From NCBI GenBank assembly GCA_030323885.1, contig CM059190.1:82762709-82826708 (forward strand): a stretch of DNA of 64,000 nucleotides, read 5' to 3'. The position numbers were made by a program, and so were the translations under genes. The notes below the pieces were generated by a model. It was not told the origin of the DNA. It made no database searches and worked only from the letters and a program-made list of their open reading frames with translations. The stretch is from Branchipolynoe longqiensis (lineage: Eukaryota; Annelida; Polychaeta; Phyllodocida; Polynoidae). Numbering within the stretch: position 1 is the stretch's first letter; the number at the start of each line of letters is the position of its first letter. Of this stretch, positions 22,364-31,603 are shown in pieces.

Positions 22364-23664
22364 GGAGCCGGCACCTCCAGCCCGGCACGGAGGCCCCAGA
22401 CCGGCCCACCCACCCTACCAAAGCCGCCCACCACACTGCTACCAGCCCTCCGGACACCACCGCCCACCCGCCCGAGGCGCGGCCTGCCCGCCGCCTCGGC
22501 GCCGCCGTTCCCTCCGGCAACCACCCCCGCCTCGGGCCCCAGCGCCCCCTCAGTAAGGCTCCCATCGCCGCCCGGCGCCAGTCGCCCGTCACCCTCGACC
22601 CAGACCTCCACCTCGACCCAGGCGAAACCGCCTTCCTCTGCCCCCCTGACCCCACCGACCCCCCCACCGACCCGCCCCACGACCCCCCCCCCACCGCCCG
22701 CGATTTCGCCGCCCCCCTAGCTCGCCCCCGCCGCACCTCCTCCCCCGACCCCCGCCCTGAACGCCACCTCGGCACTACCAACCTCATCGGCAACCACCGC
22801 CCAGTCGGGCCCCAGCGGCCCCTCAGTAAGGCTCTCACCACCGCCCACCGCCACCAGCCCGCCACGGACCACAGCCCAGCCCAGCCCAGTTTGCCCGAGG
22901 CGCGGCCCGACCGCCGCCTCGGCACTGCCGACCTCATCGGCAACCACCTCCAAGTCGGGCCCCAGCGCCCCCTCAGGAAGGCTCTCATCGCCGACCAGCG
23001 CCATTCGCCCATCACAGAACACAGCCCAGCCCAGCCCAGTTTGCCCGAGGCGCGGCCTGACCGCCGCCTCGGCACCGCCGACCTCATCGGCAACCACCTC
23101 CCTGTCGGGCCCCAGCGCCCCCTCAGCAAGGCTCTCATCGCCGCCCAGCGCCAGTCGCCCACCACGGACCACAGCCCAGCCCAGTTTCACGAGGAACCCT
23201 CAGACCACTGCCCAGCCCAGCCTCAAGAGGAACCCTCAGACCACAGCCCAGCCCAGCCGCACGGAGAACCCTCCTCCGAGGGCACAGCCGCCGACCACGA
23301 CACCACCGTCATCAACCCGCCCGACCCGACCCCGACCCCCGTCCCACCCAGCCCTGAGGAGTTCGCCGGCCGACCTCCTCACCCGATCCCTCCAAGGAGC
23401 GGGCCTCCCTTTATTTTGGCCGCCCGCCCCTTGTCGACCTACCCCGCACCGCGCACCTCAGACCACACAGCCCAGCCTCACGAGGGACCCTCTCCAGACA
23501 GTCCAGCCGCCGACCTCAAGGCTCTGCCCTCACGACCCTCCTCTCACCCAGATCCCCGGCCCCCACCTCGGGCGCCCCGTGCCCCCGCCTCGGGCGCGCC
23601 TCGAGCCCTCTCCTACTATTTGGTGGAGGGCTCCTCGGCACCCCCTCACGCCGCTGACAATTAA
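22258..23664 (+). CDS. Proline-rich tandem-repeat ORF in place of pol
   Basis: An uninterrupted frame of about 468 codons overlaps the end of the Gag-like frame by about 100 bp and stops inside B1. It has no RT, RNase H or YR motif. Between about 22470 and 23170 it contains imperfect 150-bp tandem units, each encoding a P-E-A-R-P-x-R-R-L-G-T segment followed by a GPQRPLSKA segment. No in-frame ATG near the start is obvious, so expression would need frameshifting or readthrough. It may be non-coding filler that stays open because of extreme GC content. Confidence 0.35.
   Translation: MRILRQYPEGTNQAQRGRLPGQARPGSGSCLAGFLRSRHLQPGTEAPDRPTHPTKAAHHTATSPPDTTAHPPEARPARRLGAAVPSGNHPRLGPQRPLSKAPIAARRQSPVTLDPDLHLDPGETAFLCPPDPTDPPTDPPHDPPPTARDFAAPLARPRRTSSPDPRPERHLGTTNLIGNHRPVGPQRPLSKALTTAHRHQPATDHSPAQPSLPEARPDRRLGTADLIGNHLQVGPQRPLRKALIADQRHSPITEHSPAQPSLPEARPDRRLGTADLIGNHLPVGPQRPLSKALIAAQRQSPTTDHSPAQFHEEPSDHCPAQPQEEPSDHSPAQPHGEPSSEGTAADHDTTVINPPDPTPTPVPPSPEEFAGRPPHPIPPRSGPPFILAARPLSTYPAPRTSDHTAQPHEGPSPDSPAADLKALPSRPSSHPDPRPPPRAPRAPASGAPRALSYYLVEGSSAPPHAADN
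22470..23170. repeat. 150-bp tandem repeat inside the 20.8-kb element
   Basis: About four imperfect units, clearest at 22891 and 23041 (TTGCCCGAGGCGCGGCC at both, exactly 150 bp apart). Because 150 is a multiple of 3, the frame is preserved. Confidence 0.8.
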
Positions 23665-23912
23665 CTAAACCGGACTTCCTTACTCTCTCCTGCTCCTTAT
23701 GAGCCTCTCTGCTCCTTCCTGGGAGCCCTTTCATTACTCGTTACCTTGATCTTGTTATTACCACTGTGCATTTCCCTCTATCTTCTATGTACCTGTACAT
23801 TTACCACTGTGCATATTTTATTGTTTATATGTACCTAACATCTCTCCGCTGAGGCGTGTAATAAACGCGCCTTTCTTCCACCCCCGCCTTGTTTTCTTCC
23901 TTCTCGCGCATC
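23622..23912 (+). repeat. Split direct repeat B1 (20.8-kb element)
   Basis: 291 bp from GGTGGAGGGCTCCTCGGC to CTTCTCGCGCATC. It contains a poly(A) signal AATAAA at 23860-23865. Essentially identical to B2. Confidence 0.9.
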
Positions 23913-23915
23913 GGT

Positions 23916-23934
23916 CGTAATGCGAAGCATTACG
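23916..23934. other. 19-bp palindrome at the B1/A2 junction
   Basis: CGTAATGCGAAGCATTACG is a perfect inverted repeat of 8-bp arms around a 3-base GAA loop. It lies exactly between B1 and A2 and is absent from the outer ends. The geometry fits a tyrosine recombinase core site (two inverted half sites around a short crossover region). Function is inferred. Confidence 0.6.
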
Positions 23935-24220
23935 TTTGATGCGAGGGAAGGAGGAGACCCTCCCCCGCCGCTGTGGCGCTGCCTGCTCACCTCGGGCGAG
24001 CCCCGGCTCGCCCCCCCCCCCCCCTCTTTCAGGCCACCTTCTTTGTTCTGGCGCTCACGCCTCGCCCGACGGCCGCTGCTCGCCACACCTCACCCTCCCC
24101 CGGGCCGTCAGCATTCGCACCTCCCCGCCTTCCCCCCTCCTTCCTCCCTTATAAGGCCGCCCGCCGGCTCTCCTCAGGCACTCACCTTCCTGCCGTCTTC
24201 CGCTATCCTTCACTTTTCCT
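23933..24220 (+). repeat. Split direct repeat A2 (20.8-kb element)
   Basis: Near-exact copy of A1, placed between B1 and B2. The 43 bp between A2 and B2 (24221-24263) are unique. Confidence 0.9.
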
Positions 24221-24263
24221 CCGCCCACCCACCCTACACTCACTTAACCTACTCACTCCCGAG

Positions 24264-24554
24264 GGTGGAGGGCTCCTCGGCACCCCCTCACGCCGCTGAC
24301 AATTAACTAAACCGGACTTCCTTACTCTCTCCTGCTCCTTATGAGCCTCTCTGCTCCTTCCTGGGAGCCCTTTCATTACTCGTTACCTTGATCTTGTTAT
24401 TACCACTGTGCATTTCCCTCTATCTTCTATGTACCTGTACATTTACCACTGTGCATATTTTATTGTTTATATGTACCTAACATCTCTCCGCTGAGGCGTG
24501 TAATAAACGTGCCTTTCTTCCACCCCCGCCTTGTTTTCTTCCTTCTCGCGCATC
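24264..24554 (+). repeat. Split direct repeat B2 (20.8-kb element)
   Basis: Copy of B1 with its AATAAA at 24502-24507, ending GCGCATC at the right edge of the element. Confidence 0.9.
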
Positions 24555-25266
24555 AAGGGGTGGCGAGAATACATTCTCAAGCAGAAGTGGATCATCTAAG
24601 CGGAAGGTGACAGCAAACCATACTGTAGGGTAGGATTTTGGTCACTGTAGCTGGTGAGATTTGTAGTAGAGAGGATATATATACAGGGTGGTTATATATA
24701 TATATATATGCATATATATACATAAATCACCCAAATCAGGAGCGGAATCATTGCCAAATATCGTTATTGCATTGGCCATATTTAGCTACAAATACAGACA
24801 CCAGCCGGAATTGCCCGCTAGTGGCACTCATGTAGGCAACACCGGGCAAATGCAGGCAAGCCACCGATTGAGCATAATACACAGCGAGTAGAATAATAAA
24901 CGGGTACATAATAATCATAATCATAATCAGGGCTGCAACTCCGCCTATTTATATTTGCATAATAGATTATACATCCTATATATCTAAACATATATACATG
25001 TATGCGTATATACATATATATATATACATATATGTAAATACTATTTATCGATGAGTGGTTCCTTAACGGTATGTAAAAAGCAAATACCATATTCCCGGTG
25101 ATGTATATAATATATATGTGACTCACATATCATGTGAGTATTAAAATATGGAAGGGAATTATTATTATATTGCCCTCCAAAAGACCCAACACTGTACCCG
25201 TGGTACCATCTTCTGCCCACTTCACCTCCACCGGATGCGGACCAGTGTCAATTGCACCGGAAGAGG

Positions 25267-25294
<28 letters not shown>
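24555..25294. other. AT-rich spacer with TA microsatellites
   Basis: Contains TA tracts at about 24695-24722, 25008-25032 and 25269-25294. The last one abuts the next retrotransposon. No gene recognised. Confidence 0.6.
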
Positions 25295-25297
<3 letters not shown>

Positions 25298-25484
25298 GTG
25301 ATGTATAAGCATTATGCGAGTATAAAGCTGCGTAAGGGATTATATATATATGTTATTACTCTGTACTACTTTATAACACACTATGTTATCGACCAATCGT
25401 CTCTCTGTATCTATTTACCTCCTACCACAATGCACTTCGAGCCGCGCTTCCGCCGCCTCCACTGTCACTTGCGACCTGAATTTT
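25295..25484 (+). repeat. Split direct repeat A1 (copy 1)
   Basis: 190 bp from TATGTGATGTATAAGC to GCGACCTGAATTTT. It recurs at 30340-30529 and at 34182-34372. A1 and A2 differ in a clustered patch (CACTGTCACTT against CACCGGGTCTT), while the copy-2 A2 matches A1 there. Confidence 0.88.
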
Positions 25485-25585
25485 GAAGCGTCAACACCTC
25501 CCTCTCCCCGCACCTCACCCACCACCGCCCCCCCCCCCGCCACCGCCCGCCAACGCCGCAGCTACCTCCGCATCGACCACATACG

Positions 25586-28500
25586 ATGTCGGCTGTATAC
25601 TGTGCTCTCTGCGCATCGACGCACAGAGAGGGCGACCTTGACGCCTGCTCCCGCAACCAGATTGAGAGTGAGGTGGACGGTCAGCCGTCACGTCTATCCC
25701 GCAGAGCATCTGCTGAAAGACAGGCGAGATCTAGGCAGGAGGGGAACGTCTCCTCAGCCACGGAAGGCATGTCTATGGAGGACCAGGTGAAAGAGGCGAG
25801 GGAGGACATCCGCGAAATGGAGCTGGAGGAGGAGATGGAGAAACTGAACGAGCTCAGGGATAACCTACGCAGACGCAAGGCCGAGCGCCAGGTGGCGAGA
25901 GACACAGACGTACGTGGCCCGGAGAGGGCCAGTGGTCATAGCGGACAGGAACAGTCCAAACACGGATCGAAGCGTGAGGCGAATCCTGCCACTACAGAAC
26001 ACTCCAGCTACGGGACCCGGGCCTCCCGACACCGCTCCAGGGGAAGGAGGTGCAGACGCCACAGTGACTCCAGGTCCGGGAGCAGATCCAGCAGCAGCAC
26101 GAGGAGGCAGAGAAGTAAGTGGTCCCTTCGTAAATTCACTGTTGCGCGCAAGGATGTTAAGAAACTGAACCCGCACAAACTGGTTGCTGCCTCGGCACTA
26201 TGGTGCCTAGACATTGACATGGACTCTCTTTCAAAGAAGGACTATCATACCTTCCTTGAGCATATTCATTTTCTGTCCGTAAGAGCCATGACTGATGATT
26301 TCAAAGATGCAGCACATGTCGCTTATGACTCGGCGATTAGAAAAAGGGCAGAGGAGCATGGCTTCGCCGCATTTGCCGAGGCATTCCAGGGTGCTAGCGT
26401 GATACATTATGGTGCGCAACAGATGAAAACTAAGCGGGGCACCACTTACAGTAGCAAGCGGAGTAGCGCGGGGGGTGTTAAGAAATCCTGCTACCAGTGG
26501 AACAAGGAAGCCGGGTGCCCCCGGTCAGAGGAGAGCTGCCACTTCGCGCACAGCTGTGAGCACCGTCTATCTGGGGGGACTGTGTTTCAGACTTTGGAGA
26601 GGCCTAATCTCGTTATTAAGGCAGAAATCGGTGCCGACACATCTTCTGTAAATGTTTCACACGCCCTTGTTACACCTGATAACCATTGTTCTAATAAAGT
26701 TGAGATAGGCGCCGCCGCTGTTAAAAAATGTTTCAGGAGCGGTGGCACTGAAGATATCGTGATTACGACGAATGTTGCTAAGGTTGAAGCTGACACTGTT
26801 GTTCTTGATACTATGCTGATAAAAGCTAATACTAACAATGATCTGACCACAGGTACTGGCCAGGACCAGAATAACGAAGATTCAGACGCCATTTCAAATC
26901 TAAGTTGTGGGGTCTTTAATGTAGGCGATCAAATTACATCCAGCCAAGTAAAAGGTACCGGCCAGGATCGCCCCCAACCTGGTCCGCCGGGAGTAGGGGG
27001 GGACGCCGTTGAAAATAAAGGTGGCTTTATTGATGTACTAGTAGAGGCCGCCCCCATAGGGGACTCCAAAGTAAGGAGGGGGGACGCCGACAGGACGGAC
27101 GCAATGGTTAAGGGTACCCATAATAGTCGGGGCCGCCTCAATTTTGATTCCCAGCAGGGGGGGGGGGGTGACGCTCTAAGAAGTAGCAGCCCCGAATTTG
27201 GCGGGAAAGAAGACCCCCATCTCGCTGTAAACAATAAAGACTGCGCTAATGTCTGTGCACACAGTAGCCGGGATGGCTCGACCGCCCAGCGTAGTGACAG
27301 TGCCAGTAGGCAGGGCGGGAGGGGGGACAAGGGCGACACCCACACACCCAGCACCGCCACAGCCTCAGATCTCGATAACACCCACAGGGGGATTGACGCC
27401 AAGGCCTCTTCTAAGGGGCGTGAAAGCCCGCACCGGATTAGTGGTGACGGTATAACCGGTTGGGCTGAGCCCGAGGGACATGAGGGCGGTAGCTGGTTGT
27501 CAGTAGTCTATGAAAATCACGCCTTGTCAGTGACAGTTCGCGAGGTATCAGATCAATTTTCCTTTCGCGTTTATGATAGTTGTGCCCAGGGCACTTGCTC
27601 CTGCATACACACTATAGCGGACTGTACTGCCCAACTCCGGCCTTGCAGGGTGTTCAGTGAATTATTTTTAAGGGGAGACTCTGATCCTGACGACCAGTAT
27701 ATCCTAACCGGGGCGGTCTTCGGATTCAATGTAATTAATCCCGATTGCGACTTAAAATACACGACTAACTGTAGGGTTCCCAAAGACACATGTGACAGAT
27801 CTACGATTTCGGAGAAGCTTGCCAGCGAAATAAACAAGGGTGGCATTTCCGTGGTAAGTGAACCCCCCGCATGTATACACAATTTATTTTGCATACCAAA
27901 GGATGGGGGGGGATCTCGGACGATTGTTGATTGTAGCCGCCCAAGTGGGTGCTCGGTTAACTCGTGCACGAACGAAGTTTGCGCGAAATTTTCATATAGG
28001 AGTGTCGACTCGGTAATTGAGGTTATGGAGAGGGGTGATTTTATGTTGACAGTCGACATTAAGGACGCTTACCGCGCAGTATCTATACACCCCAGGGATC
28101 GTGAAAGACAAGGTCTACACTGGCACTTTGGTACGGAGGGTGACACGAGATGCACCTACATGAAAGACAACAGGCTATGCATGGGACTTTCCTCCAGCCC
28201 TTATGTGTTCACCAAGATTTCAGACTTTATAGTGAGATGCGCTATGCGGGAGGGGGTATCTAGAGTTATCAACTACCTAGATGACTTCTGCATAGTCAGT
28301 CAGAGCCTGGCCGAGGGCTGTAGGGACCAAGAGAAGGTCATAGCCATCCTCAGGAGGGTCGGGTTCTTCGTAAGCTTCAGCAAGCTGACCTCCCCAACCA
28401 CCACGGTCCGATTCCTTGGGATCATAATCGACTCGGTGGAGTTGGAGATGAGGCTCCCTGAGGATAAACTAGCCAGGCTAATCACGGTCCTCAATGACAT

Positions 28501-29728
28501 AAGCGGACGGAGGAGTGTGTCTCGTAGGGAGCTTGAGAGCTTGGGCGGTTTGCTTGCCCACTGCAGCAAGGTAGTGAGGGGTGGGAGGACCTTCTGCCGC
28601 CGGATTTATGACGCGATTAACAGCGTGAGAGAGCCGCATTTCAAGGTCAGGCTCTCGAGGGGCTTCCGGGATGACATTGACTGGTGGTGTGGCTTTGCAG
28701 CCCGTTTCAATGGCAAGGCCAAAATGCTCGGCCCCTTCGCCGCTCACCTCTCCACCTATAGTGACGCCTCCAACTATGGCTATGGGGCTCTTCACGGCCA
28801 AGACTGGGTAGCAGGCGCTTTCGCCCCAAAGGATGATGAAGCTTTAAGGGTGAGCATTGGTACTCACCACGCCCCCCCTGATGACCACTGTTCCTCCGCA
28901 CACATCAATGTACGGGAGATGTGGGCGGCCTATGCTGCCGCTCTCAGATGGGGGAGGCTTTGGAAAGACTGCTCTATTGTAATGGTTACAGACAGCACAA
29001 CTGTTATGGCCGCTCTCAACTCTGGCCGCTCTAGGAGCCCCGACATAATGTTCTACCTCAGGCGCCTCTTCTGGTTAGCTTCGGAGGGGAATTTTGAGTT
29101 CTCTTCCGTATTTATTGGAAGCAGTGATAACATCATATGCGACGCTCTGAGCAGACTAGACGACCCCAGCAGTGCTAGCCGCATCTCTAAAGCCGACCCG
29201 ACGGGCAGGCTATGTTGCGCGGGACTATTCAGTAAAGTCTTCTCTTCCCCTTGCAGGGTTGGAAGAGCTGCAGAGGGAGAAAGTGACGTTCCAAAATCGG
29301 TTGTACGCCCCCAACTCGATCACAACACGGGGGGTTCAGGTGAGACGGTACATGGAGTTTGTGGAAGGCTACTCGGAGTCACTCACCCCGTTGCCGTGCC
29401 CGCCGAGGCAAGTGGCACTCTATGCCACGTGGCTGGCTCGGACGATGAAGTACTCATCGATCCTGAATTATCTCAGTGGGCTGAACAACTTCCTGAAGCA
29501 GAGGGGCTCAGAGCCAATAGCCTACACCAACTTCAAGATTGCCTCCACTTTGAGGGGTATTCGGAGGGTGTGCTCCACGGCTCCAAAGCAAGCCATCCCT
29601 ATCCTGCCCGATACCCTACTGAGCATGTTCCGCTTCCTGTCACCAAGACCGGGCCACGTCGCCTGGAGGGCTGCCCTGCTGTGCAGTTTCCGGGCACTGC
29701 TGAGGAAATGCCAGGTAACGGCATCTGA
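25586..29728 (+). CDS. Gag-RT-RNaseH polyprotein of YR retrotransposon
   Basis: An uninterrupted frame of 1380 codons from ATG 25586. Gag part: C6-X2-C9-X3-H13-X7-C21, an acidic coiled-coil-like stretch at about 60-100, an Arg/Ser-rich basic stretch at about 145-175, and a CCCH-type finger C302-X8-C311-X6-C318-X3-H322. A low-complexity linker follows (about 340-630). Reverse transcriptase lies at about 690-1000: motif A TVDIKDAYR with Asp 824, motif B MGLSSSP, and motif C YLDD at 897-900. RNase H has its Asp at 1060 (YSDAS), then NVREMWA, VTDST and ICDALSR. The frame stays open past the YR splice acceptor at 29256 but loses domain sense, so the real C-terminus may be earlier. It replicates the element through cDNA synthesis. 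Confidence 0.9.
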   Translation: MSAVYCALCASTHREGDLDACSRNQIESEVDGQPSRLSRRASAERQARSRQEGNVSSATEGMSMEDQVKEAREDIREMELEEEMEKLNELRDNLRRRKAERQVARDTDVRGPERASGHSGQEQSKHGSKREANPATTEHSSYGTRASRHRSRGRRCRRHSDSRSGSRSSSSTRRQRSKWSLRKFTVARKDVKKLNPHKLVAASALWCLDIDMDSLSKKDYHTFLEHIHFLSVRAMTDDFKDAAHVAYDSAIRKRAEEHGFAAFAEAFQGASVIHYGAQQMKTKRGTTYSSKRSSAGGVKKSCYQWNKEAGCPRSEESCHFAHSCEHRLSGGTVFQTLERPNLVIKAEIGADTSSVNVSHALVTPDNHCSNKVEIGAAAVKKCFRSGGTEDIVITTNVAKVEADTVVLDTMLIKANTNNDLTTGTGQDQNNEDSDAISNLSCGVFNVGDQITSSQVKGTGQDRPQPGPPGVGGDAVENKGGFIDVLVEAAPIGDSKVRRGDADRTDAMVKGTHNSRGRLNFDSQQGGGGDALRSSSPEFGGKEDPHLAVNNKDCANVCAHSSRDGSTAQRSDSASRQGGRGDKGDTHTPSTATASDLDNTHRGIDAKASSKGRESPHRISGDGITGWAEPEGHEGGSWLSVVYENHALSVTVREVSDQFSFRVYDSCAQGTCSCIHTIADCTAQLRPCRVFSELFLRGDSDPDDQYILTGAVFGFNVINPDCDLKYTTNCRVPKDTCDRSTISEKLASEINKGGISVVSEPPACIHNLFCIPKDGGGSRTIVDCSRPSGCSVNSCTNEVCAKFSYRSVDSVIEVMERGDFMLTVDIKDAYRAVSIHPRDRERQGLHWHFGTEGDTRCTYMKDNRLCMGLSSSPYVFTKISDFIVRCAMREGVSRVINYLDDFCIVSQSLAEGCRDQEKVIAILRRVGFFVSFSKLTSPTTTVRFLGIIIDSVELEMRLPEDKLARLITVLNDISGRRSVSRRELESLGGLLAHCSKVVRGGRTFCRRIYDAINSVREPHFKVRLSRGFRDDIDWWCGFAARFNGKAKMLGPFAAHLSTYSDASNYGYGALHGQDWVAGAFAPKDDEALRVSIGTHHAPPDDHCSSAHINVREMWAAYAAALRWGRLWKDCSIVMVTDSTTVMAALNSGRSRSPDIMFYLRRLFWLASEGNFEFSSVFIGSSDNIICDALSRLDDPSSASRISKADPTGRLCCAGLFSKVFSSPCRVGRAAEGESDVPKSVVRPQLDHNTGGSGETVHGVCGRLLGVTHPVAVPAEASGTLCHVAGSDDEVLIDPELSQWAEQLPEAEGLRANSLHQLQDCLHFEGYSEGVLHGSKASHPYPARYPTEHVPLPVTKTGPRRLEGCPAVQFPGTAEEMPGNGI
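29240..29257 (+). promoter_or_regulatory. Predicted 3' splice acceptor before YR (copy 1)
   Basis: A polypyrimidine run followed by TTGCAG, with the exon starting GGTTGG. It lies where recognisable YR similarity begins, and the third family has the same feature at the same codon phase. The donor was not identified. Confidence 0.55.
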
Positions 29729-30227
29729 CTCCTCGCTCCTGAGAGGGGACTTCCGTTTCTTCCCCTGGGGGATGATCATATCCATAAGACGATCAAAGAC
29801 GATACAATTTAAGGAAAGGGTCTTAGAGATCCCAGTCGCTCGCTGTCCCGATACGCAGATCTGTGCAGTTCATTGGACAGAACTCCACTTTGAGCAGCTC
29901 CCAGCAACTATGTCGGACAATGCCTTCCGGATCCCTGGGCTGGGTCAGTACTCTATCCCCCTTCCTTATAAGATCTACCAAGCGACTCTTAAGATATTCG
30001 CTGAGAAGGCGGGGCTTGATCCCGCTTCCGTCTCCTCCCACTCCCTCAGGAGGGGCGGCTGTACCTTCCTCTCTCTGTGCGGCGCTACGATCGAGGAGCT
30101 CCGCACCAGGGGGGATTGGTGCACCGACACAGTCTTCACCTACTTGAAGACCCCCCTCTCTATCAGGATCATGAACGATATTCGGGTTGCGACGTCGCTT
30201 GCCACCACCCCCTTGCCTCACTACTAA
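29257..30227 (+). CDS. Tyrosine recombinase (YR) of copy 1
   Basis: The frame is open from 29172 (only a GTG there) and lies +1 relative to Gag-Pol. YR similarity starts at the predicted splice acceptor: GLEELQ, then YAPNSITTR, then a core-binding-like helix region. Catalytic landmarks are the box I Arg in FRALLRKCQV, the box II HSLRRGG, then RGDW, and the likely nucleophile Tyr in VFTYLK. The enzyme would integrate the circular DNA intermediate by strand exchange instead of using a DDE integrase. It appears full length. Confidence 0.88.
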
Positions 30228-30259
30228 CCTAAGATATGGGTTGGGTATCTCCGATCTTG

Positions 30260-30339
30260 GAAAATATTCCCTATGCCAGAGAATATATATTATCTCATCC
30301 CATATCATTGTTTGTCTCCTTCTTGTACTGTAGCTTGTT
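30260..30339 (+). repeat. Split direct repeat B1 (copy 1)
   Basis: 80 bp, AAATATTCCCTATGCCAGAG to GTAGCTTGTT, repeated at 30545-30625, 34101-34181 and 34387-34467. Confidence 0.88.
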
Positions 30340-30529
30340 TATGTGATGTATAAGCATTATGCGAGTATAAAGCTGCGTAAGGGATTATATATATATGTTA
30401 TTACTCTGTACTACTTTATAACACACTATGTTATCGACCAATCGTCTCTCTGTATCTATTTACCTCCTACCACAATGCACTTCGAGCCGCGCTTCCGCCG
30501 CCTCCACCGGGTCTTGCGACCTGAATTTT
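30340..30529 (+). repeat. Split direct repeat A2 (copy 1)
   Basis: Copy of A1 abutting B1 directly. No perfect 8-3-8 palindrome was found at this junction, unlike the other two families. Only short AT-rich inverted arms occur around ATAAGCATTAT. Confidence 0.88.
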
Positions 30530-30544
30530 TCTTTTAAGGGTAGG

Positions 30545-30621
30545 GCAAATATTCCCTATGCCAGAGAATATATTTTATCTCATCCCATATCATTGTTTGT
30601 CTCCTTCTTGTACTGTAGCTT

Positions 30622-30625
<4 letters not shown>
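30545..30625 (+). repeat. Split direct repeat B2 (copy 1)
   Basis: Right-hand B repeat, followed at once by a long (TA)n tract up to about 30660. Confidence 0.88.
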
Positions 30626-30663
<38 letters not shown>

Positions 30664-30844
30664 TATATGCAGATATGTTCCCATTGCATTTATACTCATA
30701 TAATGCGTTATATATCACATATATATGTGCAATATAATCTATTATATAAATATAAAATGGCGGGTGAGCTTATTATAATATTATTTATTATCCTATGATC
30801 TTATAATATTATTTATTATCCTACGACTTCATGATTATTTCTCT

Positions 30845-31066
30845 CCATTATATATATTTGCTGCGGGCCAGCACTTTTCTTGCTGCTTCCCCTCCCCCCA
30901 CCTTCTACACTGCTCACTTCTGCTGTTTGCTTGGCACACTACACACCTATTTTTACTTTTAGCTTTGTATAGGTAGGGCGTTTATTGCTCGGCCAAGAGC
31001 CTTATCAATAAATTAGGCTGTTCACCAACCTTCCGTCTCTTCCTCTTCCTTTCACTTAGCCTGACT
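30845..31066 (+). mobile_element. Possible solo split repeat of a further YR family
   Basis: Bounded on both sides by TA tracts. It contains ATAGGTAGGGCGTTTATTGC and a later AATAAA followed by a C/T-rich end. The element at 34481 has GGTAGGGCGTTTGCCC, then AATAAA, then a CCTCCCTT end in its B2. Order and spacing agree, but the sequence is otherwise different. It is absent from the duplicated flank at 39289. Confidence 0.45.
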
Positions 31067-31079
31067 TTATATATATATA

Positions 31080-31603
31080 TGTGTGTGTGTATATATTATA
31101 AGGTCAAGGAAATGAAGCCATGTGTCAATAAATCCATCTGAAACAATATATATATACTCCACTCTTCCACCCGCACCTTCCCCCTTCCCGTCCTCCTTTC
31201 CCAACCTGACCCATTCCGCAATTATCGCCCGCCGTCTCCTCAGCCATCCTCTCTATACACTGTATCCTAGCTCCTCCCTCTCCTACCTCCGTCGTCCCCA
31301 ACTCTTTGACACCTCTTCTTTCCGCTCTTTCCTCCCCACCCCACACCTCCTCCCTCTCCCCGCCTATCCCCCACCCAATTCCCTAACACCCCTCCCCCTC
31401 TCCCCTCCACCTCCCCCTCCCCGCTCCTTCTCCTCCCGCTCCCTCCCCCTATCCGCCCCCTGCTCCTCCCCACTCCCCCTCCCTCCCCTCCCCCCATCCC
31501 CGTCCTCCCTATGCCCCATCCGCCTCCCGCCTCCCGCCTGCTGCCTATCCCTCCAGCTCCCCTCCCCCTCCCCGTCTCCGTCATCTCCCCACCCTCCCAC
31601 CGA
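31080..31603. repeat. Duplicated flank F, left copy (interrupted)
   Basis: Near-identical to 39364-39886 (GTGTATATATTATAAGGTCA through a long C/T-rich stretch to CCACCCTCCCAC). Here it is interrupted at 31604 by the truncated retrotransposon, whereas the right copy continues. A proline-rich open frame across it is compositional. The upstream portion near 30657-30720 is also shared with 39289-39350. Confidence 0.88.

Larger units (their letters stand above)
20827..24554 (+). mobile_element. Non-autonomous YR-type retrotransposon with split direct repeats
   Basis: Layout is A1 (20827-21115), Gag-like ORF, proline-rich ORF, B1 (23622-23912), A2 (23933-24220), B2 (24264-24554). A1/A2 and B1/B2 are each near-identical direct repeats. 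This A1-ORF-B1-A2-B2 order is the split direct repeat arrangement described for Ngaro and PAT retrotransposons. No reverse transcriptase, RNase H or recombinase is encoded, so it would depend on a related autonomous element. Near-identity of the repeats suggests recent movement. Confidence 0.82.
25295..30625 (+). mobile_element. Ngaro/PAT-like YR retrotransposon, copy 1 (apparently intact)
   Basis: Order: A1 (25295-25484), Gag-RT-RNaseH ORF, YR ORF, B1 (30260-30339), A2 (30340-30529), B2 (30545-30625). Both ORFs are open with all expected catalytic motifs, and no methyltransferase domain is visible, which favours Ngaro over DIRS/PAT. It lacks LTRs, integrase and protease. Both outer ends abut (TA)n microsatellites. 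A second copy downstream is about 99 percent identical over the shared part, so the family was recently active. Confidence 0.88.

Noticed and set aside
22029..23165. 378-codon minus-strand frame antisense to the GC-rich repeat of the 20.8-kb element
   Set aside because: Trp/Arg/Gly-rich shadow of the 150-bp tandem repeat; no domain, and the same period as the plus-strand frame.
20827..24554. LTR retrotransposon with a tandem LTR
   Set aside because: A and B repeats are separated at the left (A1 only) and interleaved at the right (B1-A2-B2), which is not an LTR arrangement; no protease or integrase.
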